DNA of 46,855 nucleotides, from assembly GCA_013150955.1 (NCBI GenBank), contig JAADJD010000059.1, positions 1 to 46,855 of the forward strand, given 5' to 3'. Each line of letters starts with the position of its first letter. Position 1 is the first letter of the stretch. Shown piece after piece: positions 1 to 8,670 of this stretch. The position numbers and the translations under genes are program-made. The notes under the pieces were generated by a model that was not told the DNA's origin, did not search any database, and saw nothing but the letters and a program-made list of their open reading frames with translations. The DNA comes from Calditrichota bacterium. Its GTDB lineage: Bacteria > Calditrichota > Calditrichia > RBG-13-44-9 > J042.

Positions 1-338
1 TTACTTCTGGCCAGCGCTTTGCCATCCTGCAGCAGGCGGGCCTGGTAGGTGTAGTTTTGGTTGGGTAGCAAACCGCTGTCGTAGGCAACGGTATCGCTAT
101 CGGCCACCGCCGCCTGCCACACTAAGCTATCCCCCCGCCATAGTTGCCACACCCCATCCTCCGGCACCGGCGCCACCTGCAGCCGCAGCCACACCTCGGT
201 CACCAGCACCGCCTCCGCCTTTATCTTAATCGTCAAGCCGCTGCCCACAACCGGCAGACTCAGCCGCTCACAACCCCACACCAGCCAGATGAGCGGCAGG
301 AGCCACAACACCCGAATGATTCGACTTCTGCTCTGCAA
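1..338 (-). CDS. Lipoprotein with fibronectin III-like domain, 3' end outside window
   Basis: This minus-strand frame is open from a TTG at 338 to the window edge (112 codons seen, no stop). A GGGGAGG ribosome binding site lies about 5 bases before the TTG. The protein starts with a basic stretch, then a hydrophobic run ending in a lipobox-like LVWGC with Cys at residue 23, so it is probably an exported lipoprotein. Residues about 40-112 alternate strands with conserved Trp and Tyr and the phrase LLPNQNYTYQARL, which is typical of a fibronectin type III domain. Function is unknown; a cell-surface or periplasmic binding role is inference. The C-terminal part is missing because the window begins inside the gene. 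Confidence 0.6.
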   Translation of the reverse strand, partial: MQSRSRIIRVLWLLPLIWLVWGCERLSLPVVGSGLTIKIKAEAVLVTEVWLRLQVAPVPEDGVWQLWRGDSLVWQAAVADSDTVAYDSGLLPNQNYTYQARLLQDGKALARS

Positions 339-410
339 TTTTACCTCCCCGGCTTTCTTTTAACCGCTATCCTCACCGGTGACCCCTAACAGGGCTGTTT
401 CGGCGATATT

Positions 411-597
411 TTAATCCAGATTAAGCAATAGCCTACGAATGACACGAATTAACACAAATAAAACCAATAAAATACATTGGATTGTATCTGGATGAAAATG
501 TGTTCCAGGGTTTATTCGCGATTTTGTAGATACGATTTTGTAGATATTTTTTGGTTTCATTCGTGTGATTCGTGGTTTAGTGCATAATTTGGGTTTA
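411..597. repeat. MITE-like intergenic repeat, copy 1
   Basis: Begins ATCCAGATTAAGCAATAG and ends with GCATAATTTGGGTTTA, so its ends are inverted repeats. It lies in the orientation that reads GGATGAAAATG in its middle. A short internal direct duplication (CGATTTTGTAGATA, twice) is unique to this copy. It sits downstream of no plus-strand gene and upstream of the lipoprotein start. Confidence 0.85.
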
Positions 598-896
598 AAA
601 AGTAATTTTTTCAGAAGGGTTCAATGTCAAAGCTGTTTCCCTTTAGACCGATATTTCGCTTTCAAGAAATATTCAGTCCAGCTCATCCATCCGTTTACAG
701 CGAATCTTAAAGACCCGATGCGACACCATCCGATTGGTGGGTGGGTTTCTCCTGAGCGACAGGAAAAAATTAGCGATTTTCACTAAAAAGGTCAACTAAA
801 ATGGCGGGAAATCAAAAATTATAAGCACTATGCCCTTGGCAGAGAAACCGTAATTTTCCAGTATTAAATAGGAACTGGTCTGAATTCTCCTTTACC

Positions 897-944
897 TTAA
901 TCACCAAACAGGCAGGCAACCATATAAAACTTGCTCGTCTTCAT
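897..944 (-). CDS. Possible 15-residue leader peptide
   Basis: On the minus strand an AAGGAG ribosome binding site is followed after 6 bases by ATG and a 15-codon frame (MKTSKFYMVACLFGD) ending in TAA at 897. The binding site is part of the 3' arm of a long hairpin at 951-991. The arrangement resembles a leader peptide with a sequestered start, or the surviving start of a decayed gene. Nothing recognisable follows it on the minus strand until the lipoprotein at 338. Coding status is speculative. Confidence 0.2.
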   Translation of the reverse strand: MKTSKFYMVACLFGD

Positions 945-950
945 GGTTTA

Positions 951-998
951 CTCCTTAGGTTTTGGTTTCCTCTGGAAATCAACCTAAGGAGGTTTTTT
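951..998 (+). terminator. Long hairpin with T tract
   Basis: CTCCTTAGG (951-959) pairs perfectly with CCTAAGGAG (983-991), and the inner TTGGTTTCC pairs with GGAAATCAA with one wobble, closing on a 3-base loop. A run of T (993-998) follows on the plus strand, which makes a rho-independent terminator shape, although no plus-strand gene ends here. Read on the minus strand, the same hairpin buries the ribosome binding site of the small frame at 897-944. Confidence 0.5.
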
Positions 999-1108
999 AT
1001 TGCAGCAAATTTTTTACAAAACCATCGGGAATTTCTGGCCATTATAATCTCGAACTAAACTAACAGGTTCCCATTACGTTGTGCATTCGTGGTGTTCGGG
1101 TATGAAGC

Positions 1109-3901
1109 CTATTTATATCCAAACAATGCCGAGTAAATGATCAGCACAATCAGCGTAATCCCGATGGCCAGGAAAATGCCACCGAATATCCGCACCATGC
1201 GTTCCCACTGCGGGGTAATGTCCTTTTTCACCAGGCGCTTTTTTAACTCACCGCTGGCCTTCATTTCCTCATATTCCCGTGGACGAACGATCTTAAATTC
1301 CTCCAGGGGAACCAGCCCGGTAAAGATGACCGTGTCCAGTGGAAAGGCCTCCGGTCGCAAATGGGTATTGAAGAAATGAACGGTAAAAATGAATCCCACC
1401 GCCAGCAGGGCTTCATCGCTGTGAACAATGTGGGCCACGTTGATCAGCCAGCCGGGAAGAAAGCGGGTGAAGAATTCCGGGAACCACAGCATCAGTCCCG
1501 ATAAGCCAATCACCGCCACTCCCCAGAACACCGCAAAGTAGTCGAATTTTTCCCAATATGTCCAGCGGCCGTAAGCCGGTCGCGGCCCCAGTCCAAAAAA
1601 CCATTTGATGGTGGCCCAGAAATCTTTGACATCCTGTTTGTTGAACATGATGGAATTGGGCCCGAAGATGAACTTCATCCAGCTAACTCGTTTCTTTCGC
1701 TTCAACCGGATGAGCGTGGTCAGGTGGTAACCGAAATAACCAAACGTAATCACCGCACCGATCCGGTGAATCACACTGGCAACTTTCACTCCACCAATCA
1801 TGTCGGCCAGAAACTTGGCCCAGGGCATGCCGGCAAATTTCAGCATCATGCCGGTCAGCGCCAGACTCATGAAGCTAATAATCACAAACAGATGGGTAAT
1901 GCGCTGCTCTTTGGTGAATCGCTGGATGTAGTATTTGCTCATGGAGGCACTGGTTTGATGCTTTTTACGCTCTCTCAATCCCTGAATGGAGCGCGGTAAC
2001 CAGAGCAGGGTATGAATGCCAAAAAAGCCAAACACCCCGATCAGCAGGGAGGTCATAAACCAGTAAGTGTAAAATAGAATGGGGTATTTCACCTTGTCGT
2101 GGTGGGTGGCATGGGTCAGGTATCCGGTGAACCGCTCGTTGGCGTCTTCGTGGCATTTCTGGCAGGTCTTCACGATGTTTTTCACCCCCACTGCGGAATT
2201 GGGGTTGTTCACGGCCAGGATTTTGTGGTCGCCGTGGCAATCACTGCATTTGGCGGCTTTCAGGTAGCCCAGCTGGTAGGCCTTCCCGTGGATGGTCTGG
2301 AAGTACGTTTCGGCCAGGTCGCGGTGGCAGGAACCGCAGGTTCGGGTAACTTCGGTCAGGAATTTGTCCTGCTCTGTTTCCACAATTCCGTGCGCCGTAT
2401 GGCAATCGGCGCAGGTGGGGAGCTTCTCATCACCGCGGGCACGATTGATGGCATGCACGCTCTGCACGTACTCCTTGTAAATCCCCCGATGGCAGGTGGC
2501 ACAGGTTGCCGGGATGTTGCGGGGATAGATGGTGGATCGGGGATCGTCCATGCGCAACACGTAATGGGAGGTGTGGCAATCCGAGCAAACGGCGCTGGGC
2601 AACAATCCTTTTTCCACCAGCCCCTTTCCGTGCACGCTTTTGGAATAGTCATAGAAAACGTTGATTTCGTGCAGGCCCACCACCTTTGCGGCCTTCCCGT
2701 CCTTTTTGTGGCATTCCCCGCACAATTTGGGAATATTGGCCCGATAGGTTGTGGAGGTTTCGTCGTATTTGGATTTAACCCGATGATCTCCGTGACAGTC
2801 GGTGCAATAGGGGGCGTCGGGACTTTTCTTAAAGTACGCCTGTCCGTGTCCACTCTGGAAGTACTGATTGGAGAGTTCCGCGTGGCAGTTGGAGCAGTCC
2901 ACCTTTCCGGCCGTCTGGCAGGGGCGCCGCAACTGCGGGGACACGTCCGAATGGCATTTGACGCAGGGGATGTCCCGATGCACGCTGTTGGCCAGATCTT
3001 CTTTATGAACCGTTAGCGAGATGCGCTGGCCATCCACGGTTTTGGCGATGTCTTCTTTTGCATGGCAGCGCAGGCAGGAGCGATCGGCCACTTTAATGAC
3101 GATGTTCTGGCGCCGCACTTTGTGCGGTGGGTGGCAGTCGGTGCAGGCGGGAATGGCGCCGGGGCGCTTTTCCCACAGTTCCCCTTTGATGACTTTCTTG
3201 TGCACTTCTTCAATCCGGGCATGGCATTTCATGCAGGTGCGGGCAATGTTATTCAGGGAGATGGAGGATTTGGGATCCGTGTGGGGCAGAATCAGGTGGT
3301 TGCTGTGGCAATCGTTGCAGGTTGCGGTCACGATCAGCCCTTTCTTGAAAAGGCCTTCGCCGTGGATGCTCTGGCTGTAGTTTTCCAGAATGTTGTGTTC
3401 GGAAATGTTGTACACCCGCGCCACCGGTGCCCCTTCCCGATGGCAACGTCCGCACAGGTAGGGAATTTTTAGCTTGTTGGTGCGGGAATTGGGATCGCTG
3501 CCCGGACGGATATCGTGGCTGCCATGGCATTCAGCGCAGGTGGGGGCGTAAATATCACCGCGGTGCAGCGCCTGCCCGTGAATGCCGATCTCAAATTTCT
3601 CCTGAACATCATCGTGGCAATTGCCGCAATTGACCCGCTCCAGCCGTTCGGGGTGAGGAAATTCTTCCACCGCCGCATCCTCGTGGCAGTCGATGCAGTC
3701 GAAACCGCTGTGCACGGAGTTGTTCAGCACATCGATGTTCACGTAAAGGGAAATTTCCCGGCCGGAGCGTTCGGTGGTGAGTTCGGGGTCGTCGTGACAA
3801 TCCAGACAATCTTCGTTGGTCTGTGGGAAAAGGGGGATGACAAGCCAAAATGTGAAAAAAATAACAAATAGGTGCAAATTTTTGGGCCCATTCATGTTCA
3901 A
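1109..3901 (-). CDS. 19-heme cytochrome c fused to a b-type cytochrome membrane domain
   Basis: The 930-residue product has a signal peptide (residues 1-27), 19 CXXCH heme-attachment motifs between residues 32 and 583, then a membrane part from about residue 606 to the end. That part has about six helices, with His residues in helices (THLF near 670, IHR near 711, GYH near 725, HIVHS near 824, VHFF near 841) as in b561/FdnI/PhsC-type diheme cytochromes b. Hemes 1-9 and 9-17 form two repeats with a period of about 244 residues. AAGGA 7 bases before the ATG supports the start. It is transcribed away from the related 17-heme gene at 4064. A role passing electrons between the quinone pool and a periplasmic or surface heme chain is inferred from the domains; the direction and the final acceptor cannot be read. 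Unlike its partner it has an extra helix at the C-terminus. Confidence 0.9.
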   Translation of the reverse strand: MNMNGPKNLHLFVIFFTFWLVIPLFPQTNEDCLDCHDDPELTTERSGREISLYVNIDVLNNSVHSGFDCIDCHEDAAVEEFPHPERLERVNCGNCHDDVQEKFEIGIHGQALHRGDIYAPTCAECHGSHDIRPGSDPNSRTNKLKIPYLCGRCHREGAPVARVYNISEHNILENYSQSIHGEGLFKKGLIVTATCNDCHSNHLILPHTDPKSSISLNNIARTCMKCHARIEEVHKKVIKGELWEKRPGAIPACTDCHPPHKVRRQNIVIKVADRSCLRCHAKEDIAKTVDGQRISLTVHKEDLANSVHRDIPCVKCHSDVSPQLRRPCQTAGKVDCSNCHAELSNQYFQSGHGQAYFKKSPDAPYCTDCHGDHRVKSKYDETSTTYRANIPKLCGECHKKDGKAAKVVGLHEINVFYDYSKSVHGKGLVEKGLLPSAVCSDCHTSHYVLRMDDPRSTIYPRNIPATCATCHRGIYKEYVQSVHAINRARGDEKLPTCADCHTAHGIVETEQDKFLTEVTRTCGSCHRDLAETYFQTIHGKAYQLGYLKAAKCSDCHGDHKILAVNNPNSAVGVKNIVKTCQKCHEDANERFTGYLTHATHHDKVKYPILFYTYWFMTSLLIGVFGFFGIHTLLWLPRSIQGLRERKKHQTSASMSKYYIQRFTKEQRITHLFVIISFMSLALTGMMLKFAGMPWAKFLADMIGGVKVASVIHRIGAVITFGYFGYHLTTLIRLKRKKRVSWMKFIFGPNSIMFNKQDVKDFWATIKWFFGLGPRPAYGRWTYWEKFDYFAVFWGVAVIGLSGLMLWFPEFFTRFLPGWLINVAHIVHSDEALLAVGFIFTVHFFNTHLRPEAFPLDTVIFTGLVPLEEFKIVRPREYEEMKASGELKKRLVKKDITPQWERMVRIFGGIFLAIGITLIVLIIYSALFGYK

Positions 3902-3955
3902 TCCTTACATTGCTTTGGATTCCAATCATAATCTAAAAAAGTAAATTTTCGGAAC

Positions 3956-3993
3956 CATGATAAGGATCAGCTTTTTGTTTGAGAATTATCATG
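3956..3993. promoter_or_regulatory. Spaced inverted repeat, candidate operator
   Basis: CATGATAA at 3956-3963 is matched by TTATCATG at 3986-3993, a perfect 8-base inverted repeat with its half-sites 30 bases apart. The right half lies inside the promoter spacer of the 17-heme gene, in the only region shared by the two divergent cytochrome genes. Binding by one of the nearby NtrC-type regulators is a guess. Confidence 0.35.
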
Positions 3994-4006
3994 TGAAAAA
4001 TATAAT
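3979..4006 (+). promoter_or_regulatory. Sigma-70-like promoter for the cytochrome operon
   Basis: TTGAGA (3979-3984), a 16-base spacer and a perfect TATAAT (4001-4006) lie 57 bases before the ATG of the 17-heme gene, within AT-rich DNA. This is the best promoter match in the divergent 162-bp region. Confidence 0.45.
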
Positions 4007-4063
4007 TTGTGTATTAAATTTAAACGCTTTAAAGGGTAAATTACAAATAAAAAGCCGTAGAAC

Positions 4064-6460
4064 ATGAAGATTTTCCCCAAACAACTGACCTTTTTACCCT
4101 TTCTGCTCATCTTCCCGCTGCTGGCCCAGATCAACCAGGATTGTTTCGATTGCCACGATGATGCCGAATTGACCATGGAACGGAAGGGGAAGGAAATTTC
4201 CCTCTATATCAACCCGGATCGGTACCAGGCCGCTGCCCACGGCGAACAGCGGTGTGTAGACTGCCATCAGCAGTTCGATCCCGAAGAGTTGCCCCATGCC
4301 CCCCGCATAACCCCGGTGAACTGTCGCCGCTGCCATCAGGAGATCAGCGCCGAATTTGCCCGCAGTCCCCATGCCCGGGAGTTGCGTTGCACGTCCTGCC
4401 ATCAGGATCTCCATGCGCCGGAAGAACGCCGGGTACTGGTGCAGGAATGTGGCGATTGCCACGAAGAAGAGGCCGACGTGGTGGCTGCCAGCATTCACGG
4501 TCAGGTGGAAAAGGGAGCTTCCTGTGCGGATTGCCATTCGCCCCACGCGGTAAAGGCCGTGGATTCCCCCCGTTGCCTGGCCTGCCACGGGAAAAAGGAG
4601 TTTGTGCATACCAGCGTTTACCACAAAAGTCTGGAATTCATTCTGAGTTATCAGGAAAGCATTCATGCGGAGGTTATTGAGTGTGCCGACTGCCACGGGG
4701 GGCACGACATTTTCCCCGCCGATTCCCTGCAGTCCCGGGTACACCACCAGAATATTGTGAGCACCTGCGCCAGTTGCCACGAAGATGAGGCCGAAGAGTT
4801 CGTGCATTCCGAGCACGGAAACGCCCTGGCCGAGGGGTTTCAGGGGGCGCCCACCTGCACGGATTGTCACGGGGAACACGATATTCATCAGATCACCGAT
4901 TCCCGCTCTCCGGTGTCTCGCGAACACGAGATTGAAGTGTGCCTGGATTGCCACCTGGATTCCCCGGAAGTGACCCGGCGAATGACCCACAGCAAGGCGT
5001 TTATTGCGGACTACAAAAAGAGCATTCATGGCCGGTTATTCGAACAGGGGCAAACGGATGTGGCCATTTGCAGCGATTGTCACACGGCACACGGGGAGCG
5101 CAAGGCCTCCGATCCCGCATCGACGGTGAACAAATTTAACATTCCGAAGACCTGTGGCACCTGCCATCAGGAGGTGGTGACCCAATACGGGGCCAGCATT
5201 CACGGGGAGGCGTTGCAGAAGGGGGTGGAGGATGCCCCTGGCTGCACCGATTGTCACGGAGAGCATAAGATCATCGAACCGGAGCGGCCGGAATCGCCGG
5301 TGTCGCCTCAGCACGTCTCCGAGGCCGTATGCGCCCCCTGCCATCGTTCCGTGCGGCTGGCAGAGAAGTTCGGGATTCCGTCGGATCGCTACACCTCGTA
5401 CATCGATAGCTATCATGGACTGGCGGTGCGTGCCGGTCAGGTGCAGGCGGCCAATTGCGCCAGCTGCCATGGGGTGCACGATATCCTCCCATCCACTGAT
5501 CCCCGATCCCGGGTCAATAAAGCCAATCTGGCCCGCACCTGCGGGGAATGTCATCCCGGCGCCTCCGAAAATTTCGCCAAAGGAAAAGTCCACATTGTGC
5601 GCAGTCCCGAAGGCGACAAATGGATCTACTGGATCAGCAGCCTGTACATGATACTGATTGTGGTGACCATCGGGTTCATGGCCGTTCACAATGGGTTGGA
5701 CTGGCTGCGCAAAACCATAGAACGTTACCGCGAACGCTACCGGGAGGCACCTGCCGGGGAGAAACCGAAGAAGCGTCGGCTGTACCTGCGGATGACGGTT
5801 AACGAGCGCATTCAGCACGGATTGCTGGCCATCAGCTTTTTGACCCTGGTGTTTACGGGATTCATGCTCAAATTCCCCGACGCCTGGTGGGTGGTGTGGT
5901 TGCGGAAACTGGGGGGCGTCACCATTTTTGAATTGCGGGGCATCGTGCATCGGGTGGCGGCAGTGGTCATGGTGGCCGATGCACTGTACCATCTGTACTA
6001 CATTGGTTTCACCCGACGGGGGCGTCAGTTTATTCGGGATATGATGTTTCGGTTGCAGGATGTGCGGGATATGATTCAGGTTTTAAAATATAATTTGGGA
6101 AAAGCGAAAACTCGACCCAAATTTGGACGTTTCAATTATATAGAGAAAATTGAATATTGGGCCCTGATCTGGGGGACAATCGTGATGACCGTAACCGGTC
6201 TGGCCTTGTGGTTCGAGGCGGAATTTATTGGCCTCTTTTCGTTGTTGTTTGTGGAAGTGTGTGAAACAATTCACTATTTCGAGGCCTGGCTGGCATTTCT
6301 GGCCATTGTGGTCTGGCATTTCTATTACGTCATCTTTAATCCCGATGTGTATCCCATGAATTTTTCCTGGTTGACCGGTACCATTACCGAGGAAGAAATG
6401 GAAAAGGAACATCCACTGGAGCTGGAAAAGGAAAGGCCCATTACCGATTATTCCGTTTAA
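4064..6460 (+). CDS. 17-heme cytochrome c fused to a b-type cytochrome membrane domain
   Basis: The 798-residue product starts with a signal peptide (about residues 1-21) followed by 17 CXXCH motifs between residues 27 and 497. Membrane helices begin near residue 521. His residues in the helices (RIQHG, IVHR, LYHLYY, TIHYF, VVWHFYY) suit a diheme cytochrome b like PhsC or the formate dehydrogenase gamma subunit. The N-terminal module (DCFDCHDDAELT, then an EISLYIN stretch) is clearly homologous to that of the 930-residue protein encoded divergently, so the two genes are paralogues. It lacks the last helix of that partner. No strong ribosome binding site is seen before the ATG. It is the first gene of a likely operon with the cytochromes at 6553 and 8671. 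It probably exchanges electrons between quinol and a periplasmic heme chain; the substrate is unknown. Confidence 0.9.
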   Translation: MKIFPKQLTFLPFLLIFPLLAQINQDCFDCHDDAELTMERKGKEISLYINPDRYQAAAHGEQRCVDCHQQFDPEELPHAPRITPVNCRRCHQEISAEFARSPHARELRCTSCHQDLHAPEERRVLVQECGDCHEEEADVVAASIHGQVEKGASCADCHSPHAVKAVDSPRCLACHGKKEFVHTSVYHKSLEFILSYQESIHAEVIECADCHGGHDIFPADSLQSRVHHQNIVSTCASCHEDEAEEFVHSEHGNALAEGFQGAPTCTDCHGEHDIHQITDSRSPVSREHEIEVCLDCHLDSPEVTRRMTHSKAFIADYKKSIHGRLFEQGQTDVAICSDCHTAHGERKASDPASTVNKFNIPKTCGTCHQEVVTQYGASIHGEALQKGVEDAPGCTDCHGEHKIIEPERPESPVSPQHVSEAVCAPCHRSVRLAEKFGIPSDRYTSYIDSYHGLAVRAGQVQAANCASCHGVHDILPSTDPRSRVNKANLARTCGECHPGASENFAKGKVHIVRSPEGDKWIYWISSLYMILIVVTIGFMAVHNGLDWLRKTIERYRERYREAPAGEKPKKRRLYLRMTVNERIQHGLLAISFLTLVFTGFMLKFPDAWWVVWLRKLGGVTIFELRGIVHRVAAVVMVADALYHLYYIGFTRRGRQFIRDMMFRLQDVRDMIQVLKYNLGKAKTRPKFGRFNYIEKIEYWALIWGTIVMTVTGLALWFEAEFIGLFSLLFVEVCETIHYFEAWLAFLAIVVWHFYYVIFNPDVYPMNFSWLTGTITEEEMEKEHPLELEKERPITDYSV

Positions 6461-6552
6461 GCGGTTGATGGGAAAGGAGACGGCTTTTAGGAGACGGAAT
6501 GTGAGTTTTACAACAGAAGCTGAAGTTCAAACCTAAACGTGAGGAGTGCGAA

Positions 6553-8562
6553 GTGAAACGTGTAAAAGATTTACTCCGGATTTCGCTGAAAAGCTGGAAG
6601 GCGAAACTGCTGGTTGGTTTTCTGGGCTTGCTGGTGATCACGGTTTTGTCTGCGGAGTTTACTTCCCGGCCATCGTTTTGTCCCACCTGCCATTATATGG
6701 AGCCTTTTTACGAAAGCTGGAAAGCCTCATCCCATAATGATGTGAGTTGTGTGACCTGCCATTTTCCACCGGGACTGGCAGGCACCATTCGGGGTAAGGT
6801 GGAGGGACTGGTGCAGGTGGTCAACTACCTGGCCCGTTCGTATACCCGGCGTCGCCCCTGGGCCGAAATCACCGACGCATCCTGCTTACAAAGTGGATGC
6901 CACGAGGCGCGACTGCTGAAAGGCAAGGTGATTTTCAAGGGGGTGGTGTTCGATCATCAGGATCACCTGACCGAAATGCGCCGGGGAAAAAAATTGCGCT
7001 GCACCAGCTGTCATTCCCAGATTGTGCAGGGCGATCATATGGTGGTGACCGAAACCACCTGCTTCCTGTGTCATTTTAAGCGCACTGGTGACGTGGAGCC
7101 CCAGCTGGTGGCCAAGCTATCGGACTGCCAGAAGTGCCATCACTGGGAATCCATTCCCAAAGAGGAAATGGTTGAATTCCGCTTTGACCACACCAACGTG
7201 GTGAAGCGCAATATCGATTGTACCCGGTGCCATTCGGAAACGGTGATTGGCGATGGGTTTGTTCCCAAGGAAAATTGCTACGCCTGCCACTTCGACTACG
7301 AACGGTTGAGCAAGTACGACAATACCACCCTGCTGCACGAAGTCCACGTTTCTGAACACAAGATCGAATGTATTCAGTGCCATTTGCAAATTCAGCATAA
7401 GATCCAGAAGCTGTCTGCAGAAAAGGGGCTGGATTGCGCCACCTGCCACATGAACACCCACGTGGAGCAGCTGACCCTGTTTATTGGAAAGGATGTGGAC
7501 GGCATCAAGGGAATTCCCAATCCCATGTATAAGGCGGGATTAAACTGCGCCAGTTGCCACATTTTCCATGAAGATCTGATTGGACAGGCGGAAGTGCACG
7601 TGGCCAAGCCCAAGTCCTGCGAAACCTGTCACGGTAAAGGGTATGCGCGATTGTTGCAGATGTGGGAAAAGAGTGCCGATCAGAAGCTGCAGCTGGTGCG
7701 CCGGGTGCTCAGGCAATTCGAAACCCGCATGACTGACAATCCCGGTGTCAACAACAAGAAGCGGGTGCAGCAGTACATCGATCTGGCCAAAGAAGGCATT
7801 CACCTGGTGGAGGTAGGCAAGGCCATTCACAATGTCACCTATTCCAACAAAATCTTGAAAGAAACCTATCGGTTGCTGGAACGGGCCAATCAGGTTGGAG
7901 GTTTGCAGGTGCCCATCCCGCAGGTGGTGTTCGATGTGTCCCAGCCCAGCGAATGTTTTAGTTGCCACGTGGGGGTGGAGGATCTCAGCATCAATTACAA
8001 AGGGCGTGTTTTCAATCATTCCACCCACTTACTGAAGGAAAAGCTCCAGTGCAACAAGTGTCACTCCAATCTGCGCCGGCACGGGGAAATGATCGTTTCG
8101 GATCGGGACTGCAATTCCTGCCATCACAAACAGGCGACAGAAGATAACTGTGCTGAGTGTCATTCCACCGAGGAGAAAATCTATCTGGGTACCTTTGCGG
8201 AGCAGATGGAGCCGGACGTGATGGCGGAAGGCGAGGTAACCTGCGCCGAGTGTCACATTCCGGAAAACGAGATCATTCGTCCCGACATTTCCATGTGCGA
8301 AAGCTGCCACGATCCGGAATACGTGGATACGGGAAAAGAGTGGGTGGACGATGTGGATCGGCTGTCGGCAGAGGTGTTTGAGCTGATCCAGATCCTGGAA
8401 ACCGATCCCCGGGTGGCAGAGAAGGAGCAATTTCAAAAGCTGCGCCGGCTGTATCACGAAGTGCGTCAGGCGTCTGCACGGGGCATTCACAACTACGAAG
8501 GCACCATGGCCTTCCTGAACTGGCTAAAGGAACAGTTGCAGCAAATGAGTCCGGGAATTTAA
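6553..8562 (+). CDS. 18-heme NapC/NirT-like membrane-anchored cytochrome c
   Basis: The frame starts at GTG 6553, with GAGGAG 6 bases upstream. One membrane helix (residues about 18-36) is followed by FCPTCHYM, the CXXCHXM pattern of NapC/NrfH quinol dehydrogenases. Seventeen CXXCH motifs are visible, plus one CX4CH (CLQSGCH, residues 111-117), a variant known from cytochromes c3, giving 18 heme sites. Between residues about 365 and 455 there is a heme-free helical stretch that splits the protein into a 12-heme and a 6-heme part; the last 85 residues are also helical and heme-free. It follows the 17-heme gene by 92 bases on the same strand. A role as quinol-linked electron donor to the soluble cytochromes is inferred from the NapC-like start. 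Confidence 0.85.
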   Translation: MKRVKDLLRISLKSWKAKLLVGFLGLLVITVLSAEFTSRPSFCPTCHYMEPFYESWKASSHNDVSCVTCHFPPGLAGTIRGKVEGLVQVVNYLARSYTRRRPWAEITDASCLQSGCHEARLLKGKVIFKGVVFDHQDHLTEMRRGKKLRCTSCHSQIVQGDHMVVTETTCFLCHFKRTGDVEPQLVAKLSDCQKCHHWESIPKEEMVEFRFDHTNVVKRNIDCTRCHSETVIGDGFVPKENCYACHFDYERLSKYDNTTLLHEVHVSEHKIECIQCHLQIQHKIQKLSAEKGLDCATCHMNTHVEQLTLFIGKDVDGIKGIPNPMYKAGLNCASCHIFHEDLIGQAEVHVAKPKSCETCHGKGYARLLQMWEKSADQKLQLVRRVLRQFETRMTDNPGVNNKKRVQQYIDLAKEGIHLVEVGKAIHNVTYSNKILKETYRLLERANQVGGLQVPIPQVVFDVSQPSECFSCHVGVEDLSINYKGRVFNHSTHLLKEKLQCNKCHSNLRRHGEMIVSDRDCNSCHHKQATEDNCAECHSTEEKIYLGTFAEQMEPDVMAEGEVTCAECHIPENEIIRPDISMCESCHDPEYVDTGKEWVDDVDRLSAEVFELIQILETDPRVAEKEQFQKLRRLYHEVRQASARGIHNYEGTMAFLNWLKEQLQQMSPGI

Positions 8563-8599
8563 TGGTGAGACAGGAAAATGTAAAAAATTTCAACGAGGT

Positions 8600-8626
8600 T
8601 TGTATATTCGGCCCTAAACCTATAAT
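8600..8626 (+). promoter_or_regulatory. Possible internal promoter before the tetraheme cytochrome
   Basis: TTGTAT (8600-8605) and a perfect TATAAT (8621-8626) are separated by 15 bases, slightly short, 45 bases before the next ATG. It would allow the small cytochrome to be made in excess of the large ones. Confidence 0.3.
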
Positions 8627-8670
8627 TTAGAGGCACAACATCAAGACCTAACAAAACAAAGGAGGTCGCT

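Noticed and set aside
2099-3016. 305-codon plus-strand frame opposite the 19-heme gene
   Set aside because: It is the antisense shadow of the heme motifs; the minus-strand product has 19 CXXCH motifs, a signal peptide and membrane helices.
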